From Sparassis latifolia (Eukaryota; Basidiomycota; Agaricomycetes; Polyporales; Sparassidaceae), in assembly GCA_018466975.1 (NCBI GenBank), contig CM031554.1, forward strand, positions 1,178,001 through 1,242,000: 64,000 bases of DNA, in the 5' to 3' direction. A model generated the notes under the pieces. That model did not search any database, was not told the DNA's origin, and saw only the letters and a program-made list of their open reading frames with translations. Within the stretch, counting starts at the first letter, position 1. Each line of letters begins with the position of its first letter. The translations under genes and the position numbers were made by a program. This document shows, piece after piece, positions 25,109 to 35,792 of the stretch.

Positions 25109-25198
25109 TGTGGACGATGTGGAAGAGAGGTCAGACAGACGGGGACTGGGGAACCACGGAGTGCACCAAGTAAGGATTCAAGCCTCCTGCTGCAGGGG

Positions 25199-25294
25199 AC
25201 ACCGATGGTGAAGTGGTTATCATGCTTGCCTTCCATGGCCTGAATGGGCGCTTCGCCGAAGCAAGCGGCACGGGTTCGATTCCCGTTCGGTGTA
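25199..25294 (+). tRNA. tRNA-Gly(TCC) with a 24-nt intron
   Basis: The acceptor stem is ACACCGA / TCGGTGT (seven pairs) with discriminator A at 25294. The D arm is GTGA..TCAT, the anticodon stem CTTGC / GCAAG, and the loop C-T-TCC-A-A has anticodon 25232-25234. The T arm is ACGGG-TTCGATT-CCCGT. An intron lies at 25236-25259, one base 3' of the anticodon, the standard place for nuclear tRNA introns. A-box and B-box (GGTTCGATTCC) are intact. Confidence 0.93.
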
Positions 25295-25308
25295 TATGTG
25301 GTGACAAC

Positions 25309-25318
25309 TTTTTTTTTT
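25309..25318 (+). terminator. Pol III terminator of the tRNA gene
   Basis: A run of ten T begins 15 bases after the tRNA 3' end, as expected for RNA polymerase III termination. Confidence 0.85.
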
Positions 25319-25485
25319 GTTTGGGCTGGTAAAATTGGACATGTGCGAAATTCAAATTGGCATGAGGAGACAGGCGTGTAAATTAATCAAACGATCGCGC
25401 GACCTTAGGTCGAAAAATATCATTAATGATGGTGACTTGGAAGTGTCAGCGCTCGTCTCCCTCTCCCACCGTCCATCACCAGCAC

Positions 25486-26343
25486 ATGCACGTCCCCATC
25501 CACAAGCCCCTTCCGAAGCGGCGCAGGCTGCTCGCCCCCGCCAACTCGCAACCGCTCTCCGTCAACCCAACAGTTCGTCCGTTGACCGTCCTTTCTTCAA
25601 TGGTTCAATCGCGCCCAGTCGACGCAGGCATACCCTCACGACCGCCGGTATGCTCCTCGTGTCACCGCACATGCCCCAAGGCAGGGATGGTCGTCCAGTG
25701 CGCCCGGTGCGGCCCTTTATCCACCCTCTTTTTTCACCCTTTTCTGACACTTGGCACGTCCACGCCCTCCTTACCCCGTTTCCTACCCCGGAATTGTCAC
25801 GCCGAACGACGTGTTCCCCCCGCAGCTGCCGCGCGCCGACGTGCACGATCTGCACGCGCACCTGCACCGCACGCCCTGTGGCGGACGACTCCTCCCCGCC
25901 CACGCCCGCGCTCACGCTCTCCCCGTCCCCGCCCTCGACGCCCCTCCCCACCCCGTCCCCGTCCCCGCGCCGCCGAGCGCTCGTGCTCTCCGCCATCCCG
26001 AACACGACGCGCCGCCGCAAGCGTGAAGCAGATGCAGACGAGGGCGACACCGCCACTGCGAAGTGGGGGTGCGCCAGGGACGCGGAGTGCGAGCCCGGCT
26101 GCGCCCGCACGGTCTGCAGGGCGTGCTGCGTCGAGAGCACACAGAGGTGCGTGTGTCCCGCGCTGTGCTGCTTGCGGGTTCGTTGCTGATGTCGGCGTGT
26201 GTGTGGGCAGCGGGAATGTGACGTGCCTCGACTGCTGGTATGCCGCCGGCGCGCGGCCGGAGCGCTGTGGCGCGGGTGTATCGTTCGCTGCGGAGCGGTC
26301 TGCGGGCGGCGCATACCAGCCTGCGCCTGCGTTCGTGCTGTGA
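25486..26343 (+). CDS. Cys-rich zinc-binding-like fungal protein
   Basis: Three exons (25486-25706, 25826-26146, 26211-26343) join in frame to 224 aa. After a basic N-terminus (KPLPKRRRLL) come CSSCHRTCPKAGMVVQCARC and RAPTCTICTRTC, a Pro/Ser-rich spacer with an NTTRRRKR patch, then GCARDAECEPGC, CRACC and CLDCW. The many paired Cys suggest zinc binding, with the CARC.xATCTIC block typical of a fungal family of unknown role. The basic patches suggest nuclear location. An in-frame ATG at 25426 could lengthen the protein by 20 residues. Unspliced reading gives a low-quality 305-codon frame, which I regard as wrong. Confidence 0.65.
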   Translation: MHVPIHKPLPKRRRLLAPANSQPLSVNPTVRPLTVLSSMVQSRPVDAGIPSRPPVCSSCHRTCPKAGMVVQCARCGPLSTLFFHPFLTLGTSTPSLPRFLPRNCHAERRVPPAAAARRRARSARAPAPHALWRTTPPRPRPRSRSPRPRPRRPSPPRPRPRAAERSCSPPSRTRRAAASVKQMQTRATPPLRSGGAPGTRSASPAAPARSAGRAASRAHRGACVPRCAACGFVADVGVCVGSGNVTCLDCWYAAGARPERCGAGVSFAAERSAGGAYQPAPAFVL

Positions 26344-26901
26344 CCATAGAACGTGCCGTTGTCGTGGTCCGGGGTGTCCATCTCCTTGTTGTCGTGCTCC
26401 GATTATCTCTCATCGCACGATACAGCTGAGTTTCCGCGTGCGCATCTGTCCACTTACATACACGTCTCCGCGTTTTCCGCAACTCTCATCCTCACGGCGC
26501 TCCCCTTGTCAAGGTCATTTATCTCTACTATACGTACTCACCACCGCCGTTTGCTCTTACCGTACAGCATCCCGTTATCACCCATACGCTCACGTTCTCA
26601 CTCTGCTCCAGCTCTCTCTGCATCTCTTCATTGACTTATGCATACATCTGTATACCTACCCGCTTATTACCCACAACGCAATGTACACGCTTGGATACTG
26701 GCTCGCTATGCACACCCACCGCCACGAGCGCTTCAAATTCGACAACGGCATTGCGTCAACAACTACATAGCATCCGAATGGTATCAACAAAGTCAGGGTA
26801 TATGCGTCCCACAGTCCAAATCCAGAATATAAAAAACTCGAAGGCGAAAGCGTTACACGACACCCAAACGGTGCTCGATCCCCACCCTCTCAAAATCCGC
26901 A
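26344..26901. other. convergent intergenic spacer
   Basis: Between the 3' ends of the Cys-rich gene and the membrane-protein gene. Short frames only. Confidence 0.5.
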
Positions 26902-28992
26902 TCATGCGCGTCCGCCACGCCCCCGCCCCGCCCCGCCCACCCCCGCGACACGATCTCGTCCACCCGCGCGAGAGCGCCGCGGCGAGGGCGAGGGCGAGGG
27001 CGACGACAGGTCCATCTCCCAGCTCGTTCCCGCATCCGCGTGCACCGCCCCCTCGTACGCCCCAGGCTTGCCCGGCGCTTTCTGCAGCCGGTTCCGCTGA
27101 GGCGAAGGAAACGGCGACGGGAGCGGCGGCGGCGGCTTGTGCGTGCGCAGCTTATTGGCCGCACGCGGTGGGGTCGCGCGCGCGTCCGGGAGGCGCAGCT
27201 CGAGCGTGGGGCCCGCGCCAAAGTCTGGCCGCAGCGGTGGGAGTGGGCTGAAGAAGAGCAGCTGCGACTCGAGCGGCGGCGACGTGATCTGCGGCGGGCT
27301 CAGCGGGAGCACGGACGAGTCGACGCGGCGCGGACGGGGCGGTGCCGGGGACCAGCTGCCTGCCCCGGTGGTGGTGGTGGAGAGCGAAGCGGGGAGGGCT
27401 GGGGCGGGCATGGGGCCCGCGAGCGCGGGGGCGGACGCGCGCGAGGCCATGGGCGTCGAGAACGGCGTGGTGCGCTTTTCCACGACAGACCGCCGGGGCG
27501 GGAGCGCGGTGAGGTTGTCCGCGCGCGCGCCGCCGTTCGCGCGGGACCACGAGAGCGTCCAGCTCCACGACGCCGATGGCCGCTCCACTGCCTCCTCACG
27601 CGGAGTTCGCGCGGGGCGGTTCCAGCCTTGCTGCGCGACCTCCTCCCCCGGGTCCTCCTCGACGATCCGGAACCCCATGTCCGCGCCGTCCGCGCCGCTC
27701 GCGACGGAGCGTGCGCGGCGGGGCGTGTTCGCGGCAGTCGTGCCCGAGTATACGCTCGTGGCAATGGTGCCCGAGTACATGCTCGCGCTCGCGCTCGAGG
27801 CAGCGGTCTGCACGTCGTCGACGTTAAAGTCCGAGTCCGCGCGGCGATGCCCAGGGCGGTGTTGCACTATCGACGGCGCGGGCCTAACCGTTTCCTGCGA
27901 CGCGGGGCGGCGCACCGTCCCGAACTTCAGCCGCTCGAGGATCCCGCGCCGAATAGATTTGTGCCTGAGCGTGTCGTACGAGACCCCGTCCTCAGCATCG
28001 TCATCGCTGAGCATGCTGGGGGAGGTCACCTGATGTCGTTCGCCGACAGGACCGTACCCGTGGCCATAACCAGCGCCAGAGCTATACTCGTAACCAGAGC
28101 CGGAACCAGAGCCAGAATTGGAGCCGGAGCGAGACCGAGAGCCAAAACTTGCACGAGATGGCTGTCCCCGCGCAACAGGGACGCTGAGGAACGGATCGTC
28201 CTCCACCTCGACGTACACATACCCCGCCGAAACCGAGTTGGGCCCCGCAGATTGCACAACAGTGTCTGCAGACGAAGCACTGCAGTCATCGCGTCGGCCA
28301 GAAGAAGAGAACGCGCGCGCTAGCCAGCTCCCGCGGTCACTGCTCGCGCCACGAGCGAGCGGAGCCTGCTCCGAGACAGGCACCGCCGAGTACACGCTCG
28401 GCGTCCCCCCACCCAGCGACTGCCGCGCGGTGCCCATCTCGGGAGCGACGTATCGCGGCCCAGGCTCGAGAGTCTCGTGCTCCCGTCGACGGTAGAGTCT
28501 ACGGGACAAGAGCCACGCTACAAGCGCACCGAAGGCAGCGCCGAGCAGCGCAAAGACTGGCGCGAGGTACGCGATGTTGAACGGCTTGCGTGGTGTGAGC
28601 TTTGCGCGCGCCGTGCGTGCGGGAGGCAGGGCGGTGATCTGGATGAGCGAGGACGTCGCAGAGGCGGCGGTGGAGGCGGACGTGGGCAGGACGGGTTCTG
28701 AAGGCGCCGGTAAGGCGAGTGTTCGTGATACATTGGATGTCACGGAGCTTGGGTTGGTCCCAGCCGTAGTCGCCGCGCCGGTCGGGTTTGCGAGCACGTT
28801 CGCGGTCGAGAGCATGGTGGTGCTGGCGCCCCAGGAGGGGTACGGCCACCAGTCGAAGCTCGATGTCGTCGTGGGCGCTGAGGCCTCCTGCTTCCGTATA
28901 TGGCGGGCAAATCGGTATCCATTTGCGCGACCGAATTGGGCCAATGTGAGCGCGACAACTAGGGAGACGATGTGTCGGCGGGAGACAGGCAT
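26902..28992 (-). CDS. single-pass type I membrane protein with long disordered cytoplasmic tail
   Basis: One open frame of 696 codons without introns. Residues 1-24 look like a signal peptide (SLVVALTLAQFG core). Residues 40-135 are Ser/Thr/Pro/Ala-rich and probably extracellular and O-glycosylated. A membrane helix spans about 139-162 (YLAPVFALLGAAFGALVAWL) followed by the stop-transfer RRLYRRR. The tail of over 500 residues is low-complexity, with GSGSGSGYEYSSGAGYGHGYG near 292-315 and KSIRRGILERLKFG near 346. The layout resembles Mid2/WSC-like wall sensors but there is no WSC cysteine domain. Codons 61-420 are duplicated at 54229-54772 plus 35792-36307. The antisense frame of 427 codons is a GC-driven shadow. 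Confidence 0.75.
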   Translation of the reverse strand: MPVSRRHIVSLVVALTLAQFGRANGYRFARHIRKQEASAPTTTSSFDWWPYPSWGASTTMLSTANVLANPTGAATTAGTNPSSVTSNVSRTLALPAPSEPVLPTSASTAASATSSLIQITALPPARTARAKLTPRKPFNIAYLAPVFALLGAAFGALVAWLLSRRLYRRREHETLEPGPRYVAPEMGTARQSLGGGTPSVYSAVPVSEQAPLARGASSDRGSWLARAFSSSGRRDDCSASSADTVVQSAGPNSVSAGYVYVEVEDDPFLSVPVARGQPSRASFGSRSRSGSNSGSGSGSGYEYSSGAGYGHGYGPVGERHQVTSPSMLSDDDAEDGVSYDTLRHKSIRRGILERLKFGTVRRPASQETVRPAPSIVQHRPGHRRADSDFNVDDVQTAASSASASMYSGTIATSVYSGTTAANTPRRARSVASGADGADMGFRIVEEDPGEEVAQQGWNRPARTPREEAVERPSASWSWTLSWSRANGGARADNLTALPPRRSVVEKRTTPFSTPMASRASAPALAGPMPAPALPASLSTTTTGAGSWSPAPPRPRRVDSSVLPLSPPQITSPPLESQLLFFSPLPPLRPDFGAGPTLELRLPDARATPPRAANKLRTHKPPPPLPSPFPSPQRNRLQKAPGKPGAYEGAVHADAGTSWEMDLSSPSPSPSPRRSRAGGRDRVAGVGGAGRGRGGRA

Positions 28993-29188
28993 GGGTACGA
29001 TTTACAGTATTATGCGTTGTATCGTATTATATATACTATGGCTGATCAGGGCGGGAGGAAGACGGTGCCGACGCGGGCTTCAACGCAGAGCGCAGATAGG
29101 TCTGCAACGGGGACGTCAAATGGCAGCCCAGCGGCAATAAAGGTGGAGCGGCGGATGAGATACGTTGAAGGGGAGTAGGACGCGCCTG

Positions 29189-29788
29189 TCACACCGGACT
29201 TCGGGTGGTTGCGCCAGAACGTGGTGGGGCGGACTGCAACGAGGTTAACTCAGTATCTACTTGGACAAATTTTGAGGATTCGAACTCACACAACGGTGGA
29301 GGTGGCGGCAAGATGTTCCCGCTGCTTTCCCTATCAGAAAGGGTCGGCCTTTGGTGCGCAAAGGAATGGCTGAATGGCGTCAGGGTCTTCCGTGGGCTAC
29401 TCACGGTCGACGCAAATATAGAAGTAGTCGGTGGGGCTGTTGCAGGTCTGGGGGGAAGAGATGATTTGGGTGATCTCAAATTCCGCTGTCTGGGATATCT
29501 CTCGGGTGCAAAGAGGAGGGATCTGTCCAGAGGGGAAGACGGAACCGAGTGGAGGGCAACCATTTCAGTTCGAACTGTGGGATGGCTGACACCGTGCAAC
29601 TTATTGCGTGGTGCTGCACTGTCTCCGTTATTTGAACCCTGACCGAGCATGATTGGGCGTTCGACCAGTATATCTTCGAATGCAAGATCGACAACGAACG
29701 ACAGGAGAGTGTAGATCAGATATCTGACTCTGATTGCGGAAGAAAGTGGAAGACTTCGACAAAAATCTTTAAGTGAAGGTCCCATCAA
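29189..29788 (-). CDS. 199-codon open frame, unknown
   Basis: A frame upstream of and in the same direction as the membrane-protein gene, Ser/Pro-rich, with a hydrophobic stretch YLIYTLLSFVVDLAF near the start. No family motif. An overlapping plus-strand frame (29205-29642) has 145 codons, so either or neither may be real. Confidence 0.22.
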   Translation of the reverse strand: MMGPSLKDFCRSLPLSSAIRVRYLIYTLLSFVVDLAFEDILVERPIMLGQGSNNGDSAAPRNKLHGVSHPTVRTEMVALHSVPSSPLDRSLLFAPERYPRQRNLRSPKSSLPPRPATAPPTTSIFASTVSSPRKTLTPFSHSFAHQRPTLSDRESSGNILPPPPPLCEFESSKFVQVDTELTSLQSAPPRSGATTRSPV

Positions 29789-31715
29789 TGCAAAGTTGAT
29801 ACTGGACTGACAACTCGGAAAAACTGATGTGTAAGAAGAGGCAAATCGTACACTGCGGCAATTCGTAGTTATGGGCAGCGGTTGTCACTGCGACCGTTTG
29901 AGGCTAAGACTAGTCCTGAAAACACCGAGAGTGAGTAGAGCGGTGGAAACGATGGTAACCAGCTGCAGGATAATGCAGACTGCAGCAAATTGGGGCCAGC
30001 GGAGCTCGAGGTAATAGATGAGAGACATTCGAAGTTTGCAGTGACTCTATAGACGGTCACGTGCACTCAACGGGTGGAAGTAGGTCGGTAGGTTCCTGGT
30101 ATTGGTCCCATTCAAGAACACCGGATTGTCGCGCCTGGAACAGCTATGTACCCGTGAACGGTAGTTCATATTGAAGTGCATGCCCAGTGCATGAGTTTGT
30201 CTTGAATTATCGACGAAATGGCAGTAACGCGTTATGTCACCCATCAGTCACGCCTTTTGGGATGTCACAAAAAAGTGATTTTCTGCCGAAAACAGAACTC
30301 GTCGTTCGCCGCCGTTCAAGCTCGCGAAGGTTTAAGATATGCCAGTACAAACGTATACACAGAAGGTAATCAGGGGGACCGGAGACGGGGAGAAATGCTC
30401 AGCTGCCGACTTGTAGGGGGATGCCGATGGTGACGGGAGGGCATAGTACAATATCGCTTATAACGAAAACTGGAATTCAAAACTTCGCGTGCGCTGGGGT
30501 AAATATATATGTTCTGTCCTTCGATTGTCGGTCGATTGGGTGTTACGAGTCAATGGCTTGCGGGCAGCAATATCTTTTGACGGACATATATTAGTACACG
30601 ATGGTCGAGGATCAGGACACACGGCTTACTTTCCTCTTCATCATCTAGGCTTCCAACAACGTTGACGAGAGGAGCGACAAGCATCATTGCCTCTTGGACG
30701 ATTCTGAAGCTCGGATATGTGGGTTATGCAGAGGGGAAGTATGCGTGCTAAGTGAGTTATTTAGAAACTGTGGTGCGAACGAGTTAGCAACTTCACACAG
30801 GAATGCCGCATTCCTTCGGAAGGCACACGGAGTAAAGATATAGAGTCGTGGAGGAAAGACCGGCAACATCAGCTGTCGAGAGGCCATGTGGTCAGAATAC
30901 CTGGTTAGTTGCTATACACCACACCATCTGACGGGAGAACTAAGGACGAAGAGCGGCTCGCTATAAGGCATGATGCCTGACTGATGCCGCAATAGAATCT
31001 TTGATGGCACCCTCGATACCTAGAAATGTATCCTCGATTTCAAGATGATTAAACCAAGATCCAGGCCGCTCTCCTTCAACTCTCGCGCCTGTCTCCCACA
31101 GGTCTGAATAACATATGGAGAAAGAAGCTGGCTGCCCACTCGAAGGAGGCGAGCCGAGGACCAGCACGAGATCCGCATGCGCAACCCGTTTGGACACCGC
31201 TGTCAAACCATCTCAGCGTGCGGTAGTCTCTCGCATGCACTCTGAAGAAGCGGTGGATAGCAGGTTTGATACCGCTGTGGTGCAGGCAGGACATGCCGAA
31301 GCTCCCGGTACAGCCAGCATTGTCTCCAGTGCATGTGTCAGTCATAGGACTGAACGAGACAAGGAGAGGAGCAGATTCACATGGATGTCTCATATCTAAA
31401 TCAGTCAAGGTCCTTGAGTTGGAGTTTCCTTACTGTAAATACCGATGCGCCACTACTTCAGAGATACTCTGTCCCCCTAGCTTCGAGAATAAAATAAAAT
31501 AAAGCAGAGAAATGACTCCATGTTTTCATGGGCATTCATTTATACGCTGTGAGTATTCAATAACATTCTCAATTACAGACACCGAGCGACCCGCACTTCC
31601 CTCGCATTGGACGTCAAATTGCGCCATGACCCAGCTAACCGCTTCTCTCTAGTCTTGGCTGTCAGGCCAAACCGTTCAATCCCGCAAATCAAGTCAAATA
31701 AACAATTATCACTCA
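29789..31715. other. no supportable gene
   Basis: A minus-strand frame at 30961-31206 (DLVLVLGSPPSS ... WFNHLEIEDTFLGIEGAI) is protein-like but cannot be extended into a model. The rest shows only short frames. Confidence 0.35.
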
Positions 31716-32855
31716 CTATCTTCCTGGCCACCTTCTAAAGAGAAGTGCCTTCGCCTCCCGTCCTAGCTCCGTGTGCCACTCCTGTTCATCGAAGTCATAG
31801 TCCTCGTCGAACACACCACGCTCTTCCCAGAATTCGTCCGGATCGACGTCCTCATATATCGCGGAGATATCGCCACCGAGGAAGTTGACTACAAGACACC
31901 GGATAAAGTGGCCTCTGAGGTACTCATCACTCGGGCGCGCATTCTGACTCAAGTGGGAGAGATCAAGATGGGTGCGAGGCAACAGGTAAGAGGATGCCGA
32001 GGGAACAAACGACACGATACGGTAATTATCCTAGCATCACGGATATCAGAATATCTGCGGAAGAAAGGGTGGCATACTTACATCAACATCAACACCAAAT
32101 TCATTCTCCTCGAAACCCTTGGCTAGATCTTCCCTCATGGTCAGCGCATTTGAAACTGAAAGGTATTGCCTCATATCTTCCTCCATATTCTGGATAGTGG
32201 AGGAGCAGCACGAGGTTATGGTATGTAAGGCATGACACCAGCTGTTAGGCTTACGAAAGATGCAAGAAATGGCGGATAGATCCACCTGATGACCAGAGAA
32301 GCTTGATTGGATGATGTACCTGTGAAAATGCAGCGTTCGCTGTCTCTCACTTTCACTTCTTCCTGAAAGGACACAGACATTTCACCCCACTGTAGGCAGA
32401 AGCAGTCAGCAGCAATGCCCACATGGGGTGTTCAATATTCACCTCAAGGCCTCCAACATCTGACAAGCTTTTCTTCAGGAAGGCGAATGACTTTCCTTCT
32501 GTGAGCAGAGGCAATTCATCCACAACAGGGCCTTTGGTACCTGACAAAAAAATTAGTCATGACGGTTAGAGCGAAAATGTCGCTTATACGCACCAGGGCG
32601 GCATATTCCTATATCACCTGGGGCCAAGGCTTCGGTCGATGTTAGGTCAATGGTATCGCCCGCAGGGCAGACGGCATAGTTAAAAAGCATCGCTTGAGAG
32701 AAGCAGATATTCACAGGACGAATTTCGAAGACGTCTGCATTCTCGAAATCCGAGGCGTGCTCGTTAAATACGAGTAGGATCCAGCGGCGCAGCGTGGCTG
32801 CAGAGAGTTGGTGGTTTTCATCTAAATGTAGGCCTAGGATGACGGCATGGCCCAT
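31716..32855 (-). pseudogene. degenerate HNH_2-type nuclease
   Basis: Minus-strand exons start at MGHAVILGLHLDE (32855) and pass through KVRDSERCIFTGTSS (the HNH_2 entry RD..C.(V/F)TG), IRWIYPPFLASF, NALTMREDLAKGF and NEFGVDVD, joined by a GTAAGT intron (32031-32081) to DNYRIVSFVPSAS and the C-terminal block ending at 31716. In active relatives the second part reads (A/H)H(I/L)xP and NxxLLRxDxHxxFD. Here the His positions are Trp and Lys/Gly, so the metal site is lost. The reading frame also changes between WIYPP and SWCHALHTI (about 32242-32285) where only 13 bases are available for an intron. It could be a pseudogene or a repurposed paralogue. Confidence 0.6.
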
Positions 32856-34043
32856 CCAAAAGGCAGGTCAGTCAGGTTCAACATAAGATCGGAACATTGT
32901 TTCCACGCACCACCAACCACGCGGTCAGACCACAGGAAGAAATTGCGCTGCAAACGGCGGGATTTCTCTGACAGCGTGTGTATGGGTTCGTATGGTACAG
33001 ACTGGCTCATGTCTGATAGTATGGTGAGGATGATGGTTCCAATGGCTATCTCTGTCGGCCTTTATATGTTCGCAAAGAAGGATGTGGCGTAACGCTATTA
33101 CGGCGTGGGACCGGCAGCACTCTGTTACCTCAACGAAACCGCCGAAGCTTGGCCTGCCGCCATCTGACCTCGAGTCCGTCAATCACTAGCAACAATAAGT
33201 GGTAGAACTAATCGTGAAACAGCCGTCATGCATGCGGGGGAATACGATAATGGTTTCAGACTCCTGTTGTCTAGCCGACTGGTAGGATTCTTCCGATTTC
33301 GGCCCGTGGTGGGTCCATGTTTGAGCTGGGTAAGCAGGCTGCTCTTGGCAACAATTCAAGATCATTTTCTCCTCATGGCTAATTTTCACTGCATTCGTCC
33401 ATCCAGCGAGGTCTCGGGGTACTAGTATAGCTTTCATGTTTGATTCGGAGGTAGTAGCCATTCACTATGAATATACGCGAGGATCGCCATTAATATGCGA
33501 CCTAGGCCGCGATTACTCTGCCACAACATCAGGGAGCCGTTTGTCTAGCTCATCAAACCCATCAAACCTCTGATATCTCTCAATGATTCTGTAAAATTTA
33601 CCAAGGAGTTGGCAATTGCGCCACAACCTGCAAGTCCCTAGTATTGTCGACCTGTACTTTACAGTGGGTACTCAAATTTCAATCGTTGTGATCCGGGATG
33701 AATTTAAAACTGTCCATCAAATTCTTGACATCATGCGGTTTCTAGATCGATTCCTTTATGCAAGACGACGTGTGGGAATTCGGGTTGTTGCTGCGGCCTA
33801 CGAAGCATACACAACATACACACTACTACCACCCGTCACATCAACAGTCTTCTCACCGGTAAATTTTTCAACTCTATTGTCTTACACAGCGTGCGGACTC
33901 CTATCATGGCGGATATCCCTTTATATGCTAAGCTACATAAGAGGTGTGTCGAGTGACCCAATCCTCCATCGTCAACTCTCAAATCCAATCTGTGCTCAAT
34001 ACACCATCCGCTATCCCTAATCCCTAATCCCTCTCCCTTCACT
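32856..34043. other. spacer between two divergent HNH-family genes
   Basis: No conserved frame. A minus-strand frame at 33186-33461 has no motif. CCCTAATCCCTAATCC near 34014-34030, just before the next gene, is only a two-unit repeat. Confidence 0.4.
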
Positions 34044-35362
34044 ATGGAGTTCGACACGGAAGACTACTTCAACGAGGACCAGAGAGATGTCCATGTCTGG
34101 TGCTCTAGGGTAGATATTGACTGCATGCTGAAGCTTGTCGCTGGTGAGTGTTAGATCATTTTGGGATTGGACTACAGCAAGATGACTGACTAACGGACAA
34201 TTGTTCGTTTCGAACGGTGCTACACTTTCTCCAAACTTCAAGTTAATGTTTTCTATCAGTGGTTGGCCATGATCATTAACCTCAACCGGAGTTCGCAGTT
34301 TGGTGAGAGATTTGGCATTGTAGAAATTGCATCTACTGAACTTTTTTCACTGTAGATACACTAGTTCTTGTGCCATGCAAGGATCCCAGGCTGTTGTCCA
34401 GGACTAATCACCGTTCATTCTTTTCTTCTCCATCTGTAGATCAGCATCTTCCTCAGGATTCCACCGCGCTACTCAATCCTGGTCATTATGCACCCTACAA
34501 GTGTATGTATGTCACCTATTATCCTCGCTGTGATATCCTGACTGATTACCTTGCATGAAGTATCTGACGACAATCTGATCCCTGTGAGCATCGAACTGCA
34601 CAAATTACTCTGTTCTTCAAAGCACGAGCAGCGTAGAGGCCCCTTAAAACCTGCATCCAGCGCAAGTCCAAGTCCCAAGAATGACTCAGAACGTCGTGTG
34701 AGTGTCATAAGGGATATTCCGTGGTACATCAGTTCACGATATTGTGCGGATTTACAGAGTAACAAGACACGTAAAACAGTACGATGCCGAGACAAGAGAT
34801 GTGTTGTCACCGGCGAAGAAGCTCTTCGACGTAATCGTGGCTATAACTTCACTGGGCTAGAGGTGGCCCATATTTTCCCTCTAGCTTTCACAGGAGACGT
34901 GCGCATAGAAGTCATTCTGTCAGATATTGTGTTTCTGATAATTCGTCGTCGTTTTGCAGGCTACTGCTATGGCAGCAATGCCACATGATGTGGCAGAACA
35001 GTTGAAAGATTATAAATCTGCAGATAAACCGGAGAATGCAATGCTTCTGAGGGCAGATGTCCACAAGCTGTTTGACAATTATCAGTTCGGCATATGGGTA
35101 AGTTTAATTTCTCACAGGTGACCTATTACTGACTGGTTCAATCAATTAACAGCCTACAGATGGAACATTGTACCGGTTTGAGAGGTCCGGTGCTCCTGTC
35201 ATTGGACGACTTCCCAGTGACGACGTCTCTCAAGAGTTGGCCGTTCTGAAAGCGCATGGTATATCCAGCCAGTTCTTTATTGAACATTTCCGTGTCTGTC
35301 TTTCGTGGCACGTCAGGGGTCATGGCAGACGCAGAGGTGCCGACGATCTGCTGGAATTGTAG
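34044..35362 (+). CDS. HNH_2-type nuclease-domain protein, intact
   Basis: Six exons join in frame to 330 aa: 34044-34143, 34243-34302, 34356-34502, 34561-34898, 34960-35097 and 35153-35362. The HNH core is in the second half: CRDKRCVVTGEEALRR, then LEVAHIFPLA supplies the first His, and PENAMLLRADVHKLFDNY supplies Asn and the last His. After it come DGTLYRFERSG and a C-terminal HFRVCLSWHVRG block shared by mushroom homologues. HNH folds cut DNA or RNA with a metal ion; in fungi this multigene family has no assigned role. It is the only complete copy among three within 4 kb. Splice sites were chosen by phase and frame, and the second acceptor (TTCAAG) is the weakest. Confidence 0.72.
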
Positions 35363-35535
35363 CCGAAATTCATTCCGCACAACTTCACACTAGGCAGATC
35401 AAGAGTCAGTACTTTGAAATCTCAGCTAAATCTATGTTATATGTCGTTTTCAATTCGCTAGTGGATTTCGTGAAATTGGTTGATACAAACATGATGGATA
35501 CGCAAATAATTAAACACCGCCCAACAAACTGCTTG

Positions 35536-35792
35536 TTACGCAAATAAAGCCATCTCTCCTGCCACGAACACGAACACTTCCCAACACTTCTCTCGCCTTA
35601 CGGAAGCCTTTTCGGGAGGGACAACATTGCGCACAATAAGCCAAATATCAGGGAGAACCTCATAAAACGATGCCAGAGGGAAAATATGGGGCACCTCTAG
35701 CCCGGTGAATTTATAGCCACTATTGCGCCGAAAAGCTTCTTCGCCCGTGACAACATATCTCTTGTCTCGGCATCGTACCGTTTTACGTATCT
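35536..35792 (-). pseudogene. HNH-family gene fragment
   Basis: Inverted relative to the intact HNH gene and matching its exon 4 (34770-34885): the same bases around TACGATGCCGAGACAAGAGA, then RRNSGYKFTGLEVPHIFPLA. After that the frame stays open with unrelated sequence to a TAA at 35536-35538. The 5' part is missing and is joined at about 35792 to the membrane-gene fragment. At the join the combined frame reads the HNH part out of frame. Confidence 0.7.

Noticed and set aside
25562..26482. 306-codon minus-strand frame over the Cys-rich gene
   Set aside because: Low-complexity Arg/Thr composition; the plus-strand spliced model has Cys motifs and consistent phases.
27040..28323. 427-codon open frame antisense to the membrane-protein gene
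   Set aside because: Arg/Gly-rich reading of a GC-rich coding strand. The sense frame has a signal peptide and membrane helix, and its duplicated parts keep the sense features.
32242..32254. 13-bp GTAAGC..CAG as an intron in the HNH-like gene
   Set aside because: Far too short to splice; a frame change is the better explanation.
34014..34030. CCCTAATCCCTAATCC as telomere-like repeat
   Set aside because: Only two units, inside a promoter region, and the unit is not the usual fungal TTAGGG.
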